Shown: piece after piece, positions 47,969 to 60,745 of the stretch
Layout: the number at the start of each line of letters is the position of its first letter
Position numbering within the stretch: the stretch's first letter is position 1
Source of the DNA: Cardinalis cardinalis
Lineage: Eukaryota > Chordata > Aves > Passeriformes > Cardinalidae
Reading direction: 5' to 3'
Length of the DNA stretch: 64,000 nt
NCBI GenBank assembly: GCA_014549065.1
Contig: JACDOX010000031.1
Location: forward strand, 4,082,686 to 4,146,685
Program-made: the position numbers and the translations under genes
Notes under the pieces: model-generated
The model's database searches: none
Told to the model about the DNA's origin: nothing
Seen by the model: only the letters and a program-made list of their open reading frames with translations

Positions 47969-50814
47969 CCCGCTGGTTTTTGTCCTGAGAATTCTTTTTG
48001 AAATGATTTGGAGTTCTTAGGCTTATAAATAAATTCTAAGATGTGCTATTCCATCAGTTGCCCTCTGTTACAAGCTGGTTTGTGGTTTTTAGTGTATCTA
48101 CTTCTGGCAACCATCTGGTTTATCTCTTAGTTGTGTTACATTGTAAATTACTTATTTTAAAATACACTGAATTATTTTGACTTACAAAAATATAGCAATT
48201 ATGCAATTATAAAGATATAAGAAATCATTATATGTTAATACCTTTTTTCTGTATCACTTTTCATGACTGCAAATCAAAATGAGAAGTAAAGAAACAAAAA
48301 TCACAAGTGAAGAGTGCATGTCTGCATCTGTGTATAACTGATCATGTCTGACAGAAGCATAGATGATGTTAAACTTTCCAGGAGCAGGATCTCCTGACAG
48401 AGATGTGTCAAAAATAGAACAGTGTCTGCCTTATTTTGTCTGAGTGAGATGCAAAGATACACCAGGCTTTTGTGAGGAAGGTTACATTCTTTCCTAGTGT
48501 GCAAATGATTCAAAGACCTGCAGAAAATTTAAAAAATAGTGATGAACTTCCTTACCTTTCATTGTATTCTCTGTAGGCTTCATTGAACTCTCTTGAAATC
48601 TTTTATAGTGACTCTACATAAATTGATATTATTGCCTTTATGAAAAGCTGGAGGTTAATAATAAAAAAAAAAGTTAAATTTCCTTTAATTTACCATGTAA
48701 CAGATTTTTTTCCCCATCTCCATTTAAGTTGGAAAGGATTCAAAGCCTGTTTAAAGGAATATGTAATGGAATGATACTTACTCCACAGAAGAAGAATTAG
48801 TAATTTTTAATATTGAGAGGCAATTTGGTAAAAGGTAAAGCAGCTCAGAGTACAGATTCCACCACTTTAGGCTAATGTACAATCAGTGAATTCAATTTTA
48901 AGAGAGCAAGGGTGATACTGAGCTTCCTTATTCTCTGCAGTGTAGGGTGTAAATGTCTACAAGTGAGCTTGTCATCTAGACTCTGCATATAGTCAGCAGA
49001 GAGAAATTCTACAGAGCTATTAATATCATCATCTGGTAGGTGTAGAAAATAAGTGAATTGTGACATAAAAGTGCTTATTGCTTAACATGGATTACAGAAA
49101 GATCACAGAGTGACAAACTCAAATGGCAACCTCTGCATTTTAAGCGTCTTTTTAAGGTAGGGTAAGATAAATGGTCTTCTTGTTCACCTGACTGAATTAA
49201 CTGTTAGCTATACATTTATTAAAAAACATTCACACTTTTTTTCTTCATGTTGAAAATATGAAGCCAGACTAATATTTGAAACATTATCTGTGATAAATAT
49301 TCTCTTGTGTTTTCTAAACAACTATCAAAACATATTGTCTTCACTGAAAAACAAGATCTAAAGCATTTGTGACGTTTTTATGTGTCAGTGATTCGGCTGT
49401 TACTTCCTGGTGTATTTTGATTTAAGCAATTTTTACTGCTGTATGCGTCCTCCTGGCTCTCAATCCCAAAACTTGTTCAGCCCTCATTTCATTACCTAAA
49501 ATTACAGTCATTCTTTCATTCAGAATAATTAACTTAGAAAAGCATTATCTGAAGAACAGTTATTTTTGCAGAAGTATTTGTATTTCAATAGATTACTGGA
49601 AATTTTATTTCATGGTGGATTATCTTAGACAAGGAACAGAAGTCTTACATTAGCTCTAGTGATGAAATTTCCATGAGGAGCGAAATATATATATATACTT
49701 GTTTTTCACCACAGTTCTCACAGCAGCTTTGAAATGCTCTCTAGGCTTGGGGCAGTGGGCAGCAACACCAGTTCAGGAGAAACCTGAGGGTGAAAACCCA
49801 ATTAGTTTTAAGAATAACTTAAATAACCAATGAAGGTAGAAATTGTATGTTTAAATATAGAAATAGCTATATGTTCCCTTTTCTAAGCTCTCCCAGAGGA
49901 AGGGAAGACCATGTCATGGGGCTGAAAGAGCTTGAAAACGATTAACACCTTAAGTTGCCTCAGCAGAGATGATCAAAGTCTTAACATCTCAGACAGTGCT
50001 ACTACTAATGCTTCCCTTCAAGTAAATCTATTTTGTGGCAGAATAAGTCAAAAGACATAGCCTTCTTTCCTGTTGTCTGCAAGTATTCTTCCTTTCTGTA
50101 CAGCTCGTGGGAAGAATTACAGTTTGACCCTACTTGCTCCTTCCTAATACTCTTATGAATTAATGAAAAAAACCAATGATGTAAGTACAGCATTGGGTGC
50201 TTCAAGCTCAGAAAATATAAAAAGAAAAAAGAAATTGGGAAAGATAGCATTCATAGAAACCAAGTCATCAAAGTTCATAGACCAGAGCTGTGCTGTTATT
50301 GAATGCTTTTGATAAGTTCTGCTCCATGGTTTCCTTTGGCTGAAGTAATTCATCTGCTCGTGTCACTGCCTCTCGGCGTGCGTGGCTGGTGTGAATCTCT
50401 AGTTTGATCCTGTCTGTCCTACTCTGTAATACAGTGTTTTGTCTGTTCCCAAAACCCTAAGTATTGGGAACACTACAACTTGCTCTTTAAATCACTTTAT
50501 TCTTTCAAAGCATGGAAACTAGAGTTGAAAATGACCCTTCTAACCATTAGCATTAGTGATTTTGAAAGTTGATTGACCTAACAGAGACAGGTTTAAAGCT
50601 GAGTGAAAAGATATTTGACAGAGTAAAGGCAGCAGTGGAGAGTCTGTAGATCTGTGGCTTTGAGGGGGATGTGTAGATGAACAGGAAAATTCCAGGTGGT
50701 CAATAGAGAATCTTTGTACTAGTTTTTGCTCACAGCATCTTTTTCAAAATGTTATGTTTGAGATATTACTCTTATGAAATTGCTTTTCTTGTGCACTGTA
50801 TGTTGTGCTGTGTT

Positions 50815-50836
50815 TGAAGTCCCTACAGGGACTTCA
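50815..50836. repeat. 22-bp palindrome (10-bp arms, 2-base centre)
   Basis: TGAAGTCCCT (50815-50824) and AGGGACTTCA (50827-50836) are exact reverse complements separated by AC. Being GC-containing, this is one of the less chance-like short palindromes in the window. No nearby motif suggests a function. Confidence 0.92.
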
Positions 50837-53800
50837 GTTTAATAACTGTGCTGTAGGTCTTGTTCAATTCCTTAGAACTAAATTCATTCAAATATTTGGG
50901 ACTGTTGCTTTCAGTGGTTGCGGTTGCTGTGCTTAGTTCTGATGTATGCGTAAGGAATTCAAAGGTTTAAATAATTTGTCTGTTCTTTGTTGGAAACATC
51001 TGTAGCCTAAGAGGATACAGTTTAATGATCTTTGAGACTTCTTAGGCCCCTCCTGTTTCTTACTGTCTTTGCTTGTTAAGATTTCTTTGGAGGTAAGACA
51101 GCTTCTGTTTAGNGCATGTGGAAAGTGTTGACATTCCATAGGTAAGTGTGATAAAACCTTTAGTACTATACTATGTGGGATTGTCACCTGAAAAAGAAGT
51201 TTTCTCTGCAGATGATGTATATATCATAGCCTCAGTTATAATTTTAAAATTGAAGCAGTTATCAGTATGCCAAAGCTAATTCTTGAGCGTTTGAAGTAAC
51301 AGAAGAGGGAAAGCTGCCCAGTTTAGTAGAAAATGAATTGGTATCTGCCGTGCTTCGTAATGAGGATTGCAACTATTGCTCTAGGCTTCTTGCGCCTCAT
51401 ATGAGTCACTGGCACCAGAGTTTTTCCACTATTTAACTGCTGTGGTTTTAGGAAAACAGAGGCCATTTGTCTTTTCAAGACTGTTTCGGGTTTTTCCAGG
51501 CACTCTACTTAAATCTTGTTATTTTAGCAGTAGTGATAAACACGTAACATGCTTCCATGGAGAGTGCTTGTGGTACCACATTGTATAAATGCACAGATAT
51601 GGCACCTGCATGTGCCCAGGTATTGTAGAGTGACATGCCATAGTATTAATGTAGTTTCCACTTTAACACAATTTACAGTTTCTGCAGCTGCAGAAGCAAG
51701 GTCATATGTGAGTTTAAATAATGCTTGACAGGAAAAGAAAGCATCAATATAAAGAAACTTTTTTTGGAAGGAAGCTGATTTTGATAATTATGGTATGAAT
51801 TGATACTTCAGCTAATCTATTAGTAACAGATTTATTGTGATCAGTTAGGACTTAGTTGGTGATACGTAGATTTAGTTGTGATACATTAATTAATAGCTGA
51901 GTATCTATGTAGTAGTTATGACATAATTTGATGCTAGATTTTACTCTTTGAAGAATCAAATCAAATGTCATTTTCTTGTTCTTTACAAAAATAACCATCT
52001 TTAAGGACCGTTTTACGTAAGAGCAAACTTTCTTTATTCCAGTAGCCCACTTACCTAAAGTTTAAGTTTAGTGCTGCCTGTGTTTATGTATGTAAACGGT
52101 AAACTGGGTGGTTCATTTATATACCAAGAACAGTTTCATTGCCATTTTCTCCTTTCTTGTTTTAAATATCACTGTCATTTTCAGTGAAACTCCATTATTT
52201 TATCTTGATGATGTGTGAGTGAATCTTGCTACTAGGAAAAAACCCCAAAGAAATAATGTCATTATACTGTTTGATTTCTTGTTCCATTTCCTTTTGGTTA
52301 AGACTTCAGCTGTGTAAGGACAGCAAAACTGTCTGTGGAAAGAGAAAAAAGAAGGTCCTGAGGTAGAGGTGTTTATGATCTTGCATGTCTCCAAAGTATA
52401 TTTGAAAAAAAATTCCTGTCATGTAGGATGCATCTAGTCAGTCTTGGGCTCACTGAGATACAGTGAAGTTTAATCCCATTTTTTTTTTTACCATGAATTT
52501 AGGATCATCTAGTTTTCTTTCAGAATCTAGTACTTGAAAAAAGGTGGAGTCTTGTGTTTTTTTACTTTATGTTGTTTTACATCTAGATATGATGACATGG
52601 AAGAATAGTTAACAAATGTAGATGAAATGGCTCTTCTTAAGAGAGATACAGTTTTAGGTTCATGTGAGTGTATGGAGACATTCAATTTTTATTTTTAATC
52701 TTACTTAAGATGTTACTCTGTGACAATTTATTTAAAGCATGCAGAGTTCTTGCAAGGAAATGATAATATTCTGCTGAGGTAACAGGAACTCCCCTAAAAT
52801 GCACTTTCAATCCTAACTTGTTTTAGTAAAGATTTTATCTGAAAATTCCCTAGGTGTTTGAACCAGCTCCAGCATTTAAGTCTCACTGGCTTTGGGTTGG
52901 CATCCATAGGAGGGCTTTTGTGCTTCAGCAGGTATTATCAGACCAGAACTTCTGTCTTGCAGATATTCGTGAGCTAATGAAAAGGAAGGAAGAAGGTGTT
53001 ATATCTACACAGATTTGAAAATAATTAACAGGAATGGAGAAAGGGAAGGCTTTTAATCTTTGGAGTTAAGGTGCCTACATATCCTAGGTCTAGTGCCTTT
53101 TTGTGTAACAAAAGATGATCTGGGATTTTTTGTTGCTCTGTCTGTATGGTTCAAGAGGAATAATTTCCTCTTTTCCCTGTACTTTAGTGTTCTGTTTACC
53201 CTCCCCAGCCATCTTCCCTCATATTTACAGAACAGTGGGAGAGAAAGGGAAAAGGATGGATAAGTTTATCAGTTAAGGATGCTGATGAGACACAAAGCAA
53301 TGTAGGTATTTATTTTCAAACCTTTCTTGTAACCACATATCACTACAGATTTTTTATTGCGCTTTTTATAGATCCATACTGTTCATAAGAAGTTGAACCT
53401 TCCCTCTCTTATGTCTTCAGAAATAGAAGCCTTGTTTCAAATATGTTTTACAAACTTTGCTTTAGTTATGGAAATACTTAAGCTGATCTTGCATAGGCTG
53501 ATCCCTCTTCTCCAAGTCTTCCCTCTAGGAAGGACTAAATGAGACTTTTCCTCAAGCCAAAACTCATACAGAGTTTGTGTTTGGAGGGGTACATTTAAAT
53601 GACAAAGTGGAAGTGTTGACAAAGAGGAAAGTTTGAAAAACAAATAGCCCAGAATAATGTTAAATAACTTTCTTTTTATTCCATTACCCTCATTCCAATG
53701 GATTCAAACTACATTCAATCTGCAATGATGTAAAATGTAAAAATTCAAAAATACTTTGGAAGAGGATCTATTTTATAGTGGTAGGCAAAGTCCAGTCTCA

Positions 53801-54563
53801 AGTTTGGATTTGTGTTTGCTCCAGAACACTTTTTCTTGCCTTCTGTTATCTTTTTGGAATGTAGTTTTTCGGATGAGGTGTTTGTTAGTACTGAGATAGG
53901 TCCTTATAGTATAGATCAGTCACAGAAGTGCTGTGATAAGTTGATTTGGCCTAGATTTATATCTTCAGACTCAGACAAACTTGATTAAGTAATTTTAACT
54001 TTTAGAAAGATTTTTAGGTTTTAATCTTAAATAAATTCTATAGTAATTTATTTCTTTTTATCTCAAAATCTCTTGCAGAATTAAATTTATAAATATTTTC
54101 AGTAAATTTCTCATAAATAAGAAAATCACATGTGAGATCTGTTGAGAATTTTAGGAAGCGAACTCCACCTGACCCTGGGGCCAAGGAAGTGCTCTGTGGG
54201 TGATGCTTTTTGTTGAACTAGGTCTGAAGAAGTTGCAGCTTCATTCTGACTGCCTTTCATTTCAGCACAAATGTCCTGAGGTAGTTGATTGCCTTACAAA
54301 GCTTTAAATAGAAAATCTGAACAGGTGGTTTGGGTTCAGGAAATAAAATAAGCTATATTAGTGTAGACAGGGAAAATTCTTTTCTCATTACACACTGCTT
54401 GGATGGAATTAAGCAGACAGCTCATGCTGAGAAATTTGAAACTCAGAGAATGCAACAGTTAAAAAGACAGACAATAAATGTGGTAGTTATTCAGGGGTAG
54501 ACCTGAACAGTCTACAGTAGAACAGCTAACTCAAAATAAACAAACCAAAATACAAAATAACAG

Positions 54564-54576
54564 CCCCCCCCCCCCC
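54564..54576. repeat. C13 homopolymer
   Basis: Thirteen consecutive C follow an A-rich stretch. This is unusual in AT-rich DNA. Length calls in such runs are often unreliable, so it could partly be a sequencing artefact. Confidence 0.9.
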
Positions 54577-55179
54577 ATGCTATCTTTGACAATAAAATCT
54601 ATTTTATAAACCAAGCATAATGATGACTTCATTTCTCTGATTAAAGTTAGTCATCTGTTTATTTTTCCAGGGTTAGTTAACTTTATTCGCATGGGATTAT
54701 GTTAGCAATTATGTTTAGAATGAAATCTCTCTTCATTTTTAAACAGATTTGGGGGAGGAGGGAAGAGAAAAAATATTTGTTTGCCACTCAGTAATCCAGT
54801 CCAAATGTTCAACAGTCCCTCTGTGGCAAGAGGCAGCATATGACTTTTAAGCTAGACTTGGTGCTGAACACATTTGAACAATAAACCTTAGATCACTAAT
54901 ATTTGAAGTATTTATTTATAATTTGCTCACCATCTGCTCTGAAATTCTTTGGTTTATATTGCACATATTTAAAGATCCCAACACTTTTTATACTGAAATA
55001 AAAAAAAAATTGTTGCCTTGGTCTAAGAAGTATCACTCTAAAGTGTTTCGTGATCTCGCGAAGCAGTTCACAGATGTTTGATGTTGGATTTTTATTGTTT
55101 CATACCTTATCATTCTTATATTTGTTAAACAAAATTATTTTTGAGAAAATTGCAACTTTATTTTGTTTTTTTATGCTGT

Positions 55180-55180
<1 letters not shown>

Positions 55181-55227
<47 letters not shown>
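55181..55227. repeat. T47 homopolymer
   Basis: Forty-seven consecutive T form the longest homopolymer in the window. If it were the poly(A) tail of a minus-strand retrocopy, the body would lie to the right. The adjacent 200 bases show no recognisable gene, no nearby polyadenylation signal (TTTATT on this strand) and no obvious target-site duplication. I therefore call it a simple homopolymer. Its exact length should be treated as uncertain. Confidence 0.93.
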
Positions 55228-55228
<1 letters not shown>

Positions 55229-58200
55229 TTGTTAGGTAATTAACGATATGAAATGAGCCAATAGATTTTGAGCAGACCTTCAGGGTTATTTTAGGTGGTG
55301 CAGATACATTCCTGTATTTTAATTTAGAAACTCCCAGACATGAGTGAGCTCTGTGCATTAAATTCAGCACCTGATCACATGCATGTTGGAAGGTATCCAG
55401 AGACTGGGCAAGCAAAGACTGTTACTTCCTAGTTGTGCCACTGAAATTAAGATTAACTCCCTAGAGAAGACAATTGAATTAACACAGCATGTTTTGTGTG
55501 CAACAAAAAACCCTAACCTGTATCTCTACTTTGCCTACAACTTTCAGAAGTGCAGTCAGGTACACACTACAGCATCTGGGAATAAGCTGATTTTTCACAT
55601 TGAACATTTGTTGTCTTTTCTTAATTATATTTTAACGTTAAATTTTAATGGTTTAATTATGTGCACATTACTATTACACACTAAGAGAAATAGTCTGGCT
55701 CAATACTGATGGCTGTTTTAAATGGTAGATTCATAATTTTATGTTGTTATGTTTTTTTACTCATTCCTTCGTTTCTTTACTAAGCTCGACTAAGCAAATT
55801 AGTGATGTTAAACAGAAAAATCAAAACCTGAAAATACTAATCATTTTATTTTAACTCTGATGTGTGCTTTATGCATTTATATAAAGAAAACATTCATGCC
55901 ATATCATTAGCAAACAAATAATAATCAGTCAGACATGAAGTATTAGTAAAAGACAAGAAGATTTTGTGATGAAGACAGGAGAAATAATAGAAATTTGCAG
56001 AAGGGCTGTTGTTGTATCTTGTAAGGAATAGCTAGAAAATTAGATTAATCAAGGAGCAGACATTTGGAAGAAAGTTTGTGTGAATGCCTGACAGTCTTGC
56101 TCTTTCCCTCATTTCAAATGTTGGCAGGGTAGCATGCAGCTCCAAGGGAAATGTGCTCCTTTCATACTTGAGTAATTGATGAATTGTATGCAATATGCAA
56201 ATGAGAATCCATAAATCTTATGAATGACAGCTTAATTTATGTGAGCCTTAATGAATGCAGGATTAGATTTTAATTAAATATCCTCAAAGGCACCCTGAGT
56301 AGTAGGGTTTTTTAGGCCTTGTTTTTTTGAAGACTTGTTTCACATGGAGTGCATTTTATGAAAGAAGAAAATCAGGCAAAGAACTTAGTAGAAATGTTTT
56401 GTGTTTTAATGATAAGCATTGTTCTGTTTTGTGAAGCAAACAGTACTTCAACTGATAATAAACACCGAACAAAATATCTACAGATCTTTTTTGTACTTCC
56501 TACAGAATTTCCCAAATTTGATTACCTTTAATTGCTGTTGGCTTCTGATATTGTTTGCTATTTTTAATTACAGGAAAAGTTATTAAAACTTTTCCAAAAA
56601 TAAACAGTGTCTGCAGAAGAGTTCATTAAACTTTGATTGGCTATATGAATGTTTTAAATGCTAAATCTAATTCCACTAAAACAAGGTGTTCCCACCCCAT
56701 TTTGAAAATTGCATCTCTAGACAATACATAATGAGATAAAATGATAAATAACACAGAAGGCTGTAAATAACATTTAGCAAGCAGAATTCTAAGATAAAAG
56801 TGTTCTGCAACAGTGCCTGCTATTCCCAGCTGTCTTTGGAATAAGGGTACTGATCCTGTTCCTCTCACACCTGTTTTAAATTAGCTGTTAAGACTGTGGC
56901 AAGAATCTGCTTGAATTGTGAGCAAAAGTTAAGCAAACTTCAAAAATACAGGCAGTGAAGTTGTGCAAGATGTGGTTCTTCAGCCTCACTTCACCGATTG
57001 TCTGTGTTACTTGGTAGTGTTTCCATGGCCAGACCACCAGTCCCTTCAGATGATTTTCTGCTGGCTTGTAACTCCGGTAAATACCACCAAAAGAAAAGAT
57101 CAGAATCAGTAGCAAGAACATGGAGAAGGGTAAAGAAAATTGGTCTCTTATGGTTAATGAGTAGGTAGAGAGGAGTCCTGCCCATCCTTTAATCTCTGAG
57201 ACCTCTTCAAGTTAGGTGTGAGCAGGCGTGGAGAACTGCTGGGAGAAGCGGCCTGTGTCACAGCGCAGCAAGGCTTACTTCCTCTGCATGTTCCTGAGTA
57301 GCTGGGAGCTTAAATAAAGCTTCACAAGAATTTCAGTAGAAGGAAGTGTAAGACAAATTGACAAGATGAGTCCCAAGAGACCTGTGGCATTGTATTTTAT
57401 GGGGAAGTCAGGTATGAAATAGCTGAACAGTTAATGCAAAGTTGTAACCTGCTGCTTAAAATGCTATTGGTGTTGGTTTAATGGTGGCAAATATGGTATT
57501 CAGAAAGGGTTCTTGAGGGTGTTAGAGATCAGACCTGGAAGTCTGGATCTATACTTCACAAAAAGTAGATATACTGCCCCAGGACATTGTATGTGCCAAA
57601 AATTGATAGAGTTTCAGAAAATCACAATTTAGGTCAGAAAGATCCATCCAAGATGGTAAAAGACCACTGCAGAAGGTTCTGGTTTCTGGAGGCTGGTAAT
57701 GTATCCTACTGGTACTGTGTCACGACATGGTTTTCCTTTTCTAGAGATTTCCCTTTAAGCAGCTAGTGATGGTCATCACAAGGGACAGGATATCTGGGTA
57801 GGTGACTCTTTGGTTTCACCCAGCATGCTTACTGTGGTATGTGTTACAGCCCTTGTGTATTGTTGGATGTGCATGGGGCATAAAGAGAAAACATAAGGCG
57901 TTTGTAATTGAGCATGCACTCTAAAAATCCTAACAAGCAGATGAATTCTCAAATTGTTTATTGGGGAGAGGGACTGGCATGAAGAGCAGCATATTTGGAA
58001 AAGAATATATTTGTTGACCACTGTCCAAATATAGATGATTGCTGTCTGTAATTATCAGGACACAGTTAACAGGTCTGGCAAATGCTTAAGTAGGAAGTTT
58101 GAGTGGATATTTGTTACAAAATTTCAGTGTGAATGACATGTATTATTGGATAGTTGAAGAAAAAGAAAGGGAAGAGCAAGAGGTAAAAGTGATTTTCATT

Positions 58201-59994
58201 TCTGTGCTCTCACTCTCCTCTACTAAAATGGAACCTATACATGTCCTTTTCAGAGCTGTAAGTAATTTGCAGCCCTTTTATGTTTTAAAGACAGGTGTCA
58301 GAAGACATCTTTCTTCAATTATTTTATCTGAATGCTGACATTTTCTTTTCACAAACTTCAAATGGTGACTGTGTCAACAGAAGGGTGTATGAGTCCCTTC
58401 AAGAACTTAAGTAAGCTCCGGTAATGACCCCATGTCTGGTAATGAACTAGCAAAAGGTGGGAGGGAAGATGATCCAGCCATGTCAGCATTATACATTCTG
58501 TATGAGCTATTTCAGACTTGGCTTTGTGTTTACCTTGTAGACTTCTATAATACTTTATAATAAGCTTTGACCATTCTAGCTAGTGACTTCCATTTGCGAA
58601 TAAAAGTCAAGACTAAAGACAGAGAGAAATGAAAAGTTACAACTTTTATACTGAACTAGTTAACATACCCTTAGATTGGTTTTATTAGTGGATGCATTTA
58701 AATAGAAAGACCAGTAACCTTCCTAGAGAAATAAACTTTTGGCCATTGAAAGTTGTAATTTTTTTGCGTATGAAGATATATATCTATATAAGTCCTATAG
58801 ATATAGATTAATATATTCATTTGTCGATCTTGTTATATGGCTTCCTAAGGAAATTGAAGAAAATTATAGAAGAATTTTGAAGCCTTTAGCTAGAATTTGT
58901 GCATATATAGCACATGTATTTTATTCTCTGTATACTGTTTTTATTTACTTGCTCTTTCTATGCTAAATATGAAAATGGACATTGATCTTAAAAGTAGAAA
59001 GGATGGATGAAGGTGAAAGAAAAGGGAGTTCTTTGACTTCACAGTTATGAGATACAAATACAGTTCCACAAGATAAAATGTCTCTGTATTCATATTTAAC
59101 AAACTGTAATATGCTACAATTTGCATCAGATTCACTGCCTACAATGCATAGTTTGTTTCAAGAAAGCCTGCATGAAGTTTATAACAAAAAAATTAAGTGG
59201 AAATACATATGGATTTCCTGCAAAGCCTGAATTTTGTCTTGTGAGAGGAATCAGGCCCAATCTATCTGCTGTAATTGTGAGAGGTAATTATAAGATCTCC
59301 TTGAAAAGGACGTTTTTACAGATCTCGATTTGGCTTTCAGCATTTATGAATTTGAATTGACATCCTCAGCACAGTGCCAATTCCGCATGACTAGATTCAT
59401 TCCACAAACGGAGTTTAAATGGCTGGGTATGTGCTGCTAAACTCACCAGGACAGGGTTTTGTGCAAGTGCCAAATTGTTACCCTGGTGTGGTTTCGGGAA
59501 GAAGGTGATTTTAGTTGTGGTGTGCTTTTTGGCATCCCAACAAGATAGTTAAAATAATCTGGTTTATTTACCGTTATAGTTATCAGGTTCTTTGGGACTC
59601 AGATTAGCTTTTAGCTGACCAAGGAGTTTCTCAGGGGAGAAGAATTGCTGTCCTGGTTTGCATAGAGTGAGTAGCTACCAATTTTTCTGGTCTCAAAGGA
59701 GCAGAATCATTCTACTGTTCCTGTCCTTGGCGGTGGAGGAGCACAAAGATCTTGATCACTGCTTGAATCTCTCAGCCTCTATGTAATGCATCTGGGCTTA
59801 TTTATCATCTGACTGAATTTCCACTAGAATGAGAACTTCTAGCCCACTCCTCCTGATAAATTTTCTTTCAAAATCCATCATTTCCCAGTAAAAAGAAACA
59901 GAAAAATTTTTTGTTTTCTTAATCAGTGAATAAACTTCCTCTTTGTTAGCTGAGAGTTTTATTAATTTCCCAGAGAGGAAGCCTGGGAGCTAAC
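55228..59994. other. AT-rich noncoding tract, no gene found
   Basis: No gene is supported. A motif-rich block lies at 56,165-56,290. An AT hairpin with arms TATATCTATA (58779-58788) and TATAGATATA (58796-58805) is present. A 55-base exon-like segment at 58,128-58,182 was considered and rejected. Open frames of 60-108 codons have no domains. Confidence 0.65.
56165..56290. promoter_or_regulatory. Candidate conserved noncoding block with octamer (unverified)
   Basis: The block contains GTAATTGATGAATTG, a perfect octamer ATGCAAAT at 56195-56202, CTTAATTTATG, TTAATGAATGCAGGATTAG and TTTTAATTAAAT. Its composition is not a simple repeat. Texture and motif density suggest regulatory DNA, but this cannot be tested without alignments. 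Confidence 0.28.
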
Positions 59995-60602
59995 GACTCC
60001 ATCAGTGTTCCAGCATGCTCTTGCAATGAAGATGGCCACGTTATACTTGGTTATCATGTGTAGCCAGTGTGTCAAGAAAAGTAATTGTTCTCCTCTCTTC
60101 TTCAACACTGGTGGGACTGGAACATTTGTCCAGTTCTGGGCTCCCTAGTTTGAGAGAAGTAGCGGAGCGAGTGCCGGGAAGGCCACCATGGTGACTGGGG
60201 CTGGGGCACACGTCCTGTGTGGATGGGCTGTGGGAGCTGGGCTGTTCTGCTTTAATATCAGAAGGAAATGGAATGATTTTGTTGAGGTCTCCAGCTACCT
60301 CAAGGAGAACTCTAGAGAAGACCTTTTTCAGGGGGATGCTGCAAAAAGACAAGGGAACCAAAGTCGTAGGTTGCAGTAACTACAAATCTATTCACAGATA
60401 GCAGGAAAAATAAAGTCACCGTGAGAGCCATTAAATGCTGGAACATATTGCCCAGTATGGTAGAGAGTTTTCTAGCCCTGAAGATGTTAAAAGCTCTCCT
60501 GGATAAAGCCCTGAGTAACCTGTCCTTATTATTTTTTCTCTGAACAGGGTTTTGACTAGATGACCTCCAAAGGTCCCTTTCAAAATGTTCAATAATTCTG
60601 AG
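59995..60602 (+). mobile_element. 5'-truncated CR1 LINE, plus orientation, with decayed ORF2 C-terminus
   Basis: The sense strand shows CR1 ORF2 remnants in scattered frames. At about 60,062-60,110 the translation resembles the CR1 stretch 'VASRSREVI' (here VASVSRKVI). 'GTCCAGTTCTGGGCTCCCTA' corresponds to the conserved VQFWAP segment. Near 60,285-60,305 SSYLKEN matches the 'YKYLKG' region. It then runs into the typical 3' text: AATGCTGGAACATATTGCCC, CTAGCCCTGAAGATGTTAAA, CCTGAGTAACCTG and TTTTGACTAGATGACCTCCA, then AAGGTCCC. The element ends in ATTCTGA, a decayed ATTCTATGA unit. Frameshifts and stops are frequent, so it is dead. Its 3' end meets the 3' end of an opposite-strand CR1 directly. 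Confidence 0.88.
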
Positions 60603-60745
60603 TCAGAATCAAAGAACCATTAAGGTTGGAAAGGAGATCCAAGATCAAGTCAAAACTTTGACTGGGTACCCCTGTGCCCATTGAACCATACTGTGCCAGA
60701 CTAGATCTGCCTTGTGCCTCCTATGCTTTTTTCAACCATTATTAC
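60603..60745 (-). mobile_element. Short CR1 LINE 3' fragment, minus orientation
   Basis: Starting with TCAGAATCAAAGAACCATTA, the sequence continues AAGGTTGGAAAGGAGATCC, AAGATCAAGTCAAAACTTTG and CCCATTGAACCATACTGTGC. This is the antisense order of a CR1 3' end ('agaatcatcaaggttggaaaagacctc...agatcatcaagtccaac...taaaccatg'). Only about 140 bases are recognisable. It abuts the plus-strand CR1 so that the two 3' ends touch. Confidence 0.78.

Larger units (their letters stand above)
46906..55180. other. AT-rich noncoding tract, no gene found
   Basis: No gene is supported. Simple sequence includes T21 at 47,948-47,968, (TA)n at 49,685-49,697 and C13 at 54,564-54,576. A 22-base palindrome lies at 50,815-50,836. 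There is one N, at 51,113. Short frames on both strands lack domains. Confidence 0.65.

Noticed and set aside
55158..55415. Possible poly(A)-tailed processed pseudogene on the minus strand
   Set aside because: There is no polyadenylation signal near the T47 run, no recognised parent gene and no target-site duplication found by eye.
57610..57665. 'TTTCAGAAAATCACAATTTA' and 'GGTCAGAAAGATCC' as a CR1 3' end
   Set aside because: Too few matching positions and no continuation of the CR1 order downstream.
58128..58182. Exon-like segment between TTTCAG and GAG|GTAAAA with a charged E/K-rich translation
   Set aside because: The acceptor lacks a real pyrimidine tract, the donor is mediocre and the segment is only 55 bases.
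59640..59700. 'CTGTCCTGGTTTGCATAGAG' resembles the start of an avian LTR
   Set aside because: Only about 20 bases are similar, and no partner LTR, terminal dinucleotides or internal region were found.
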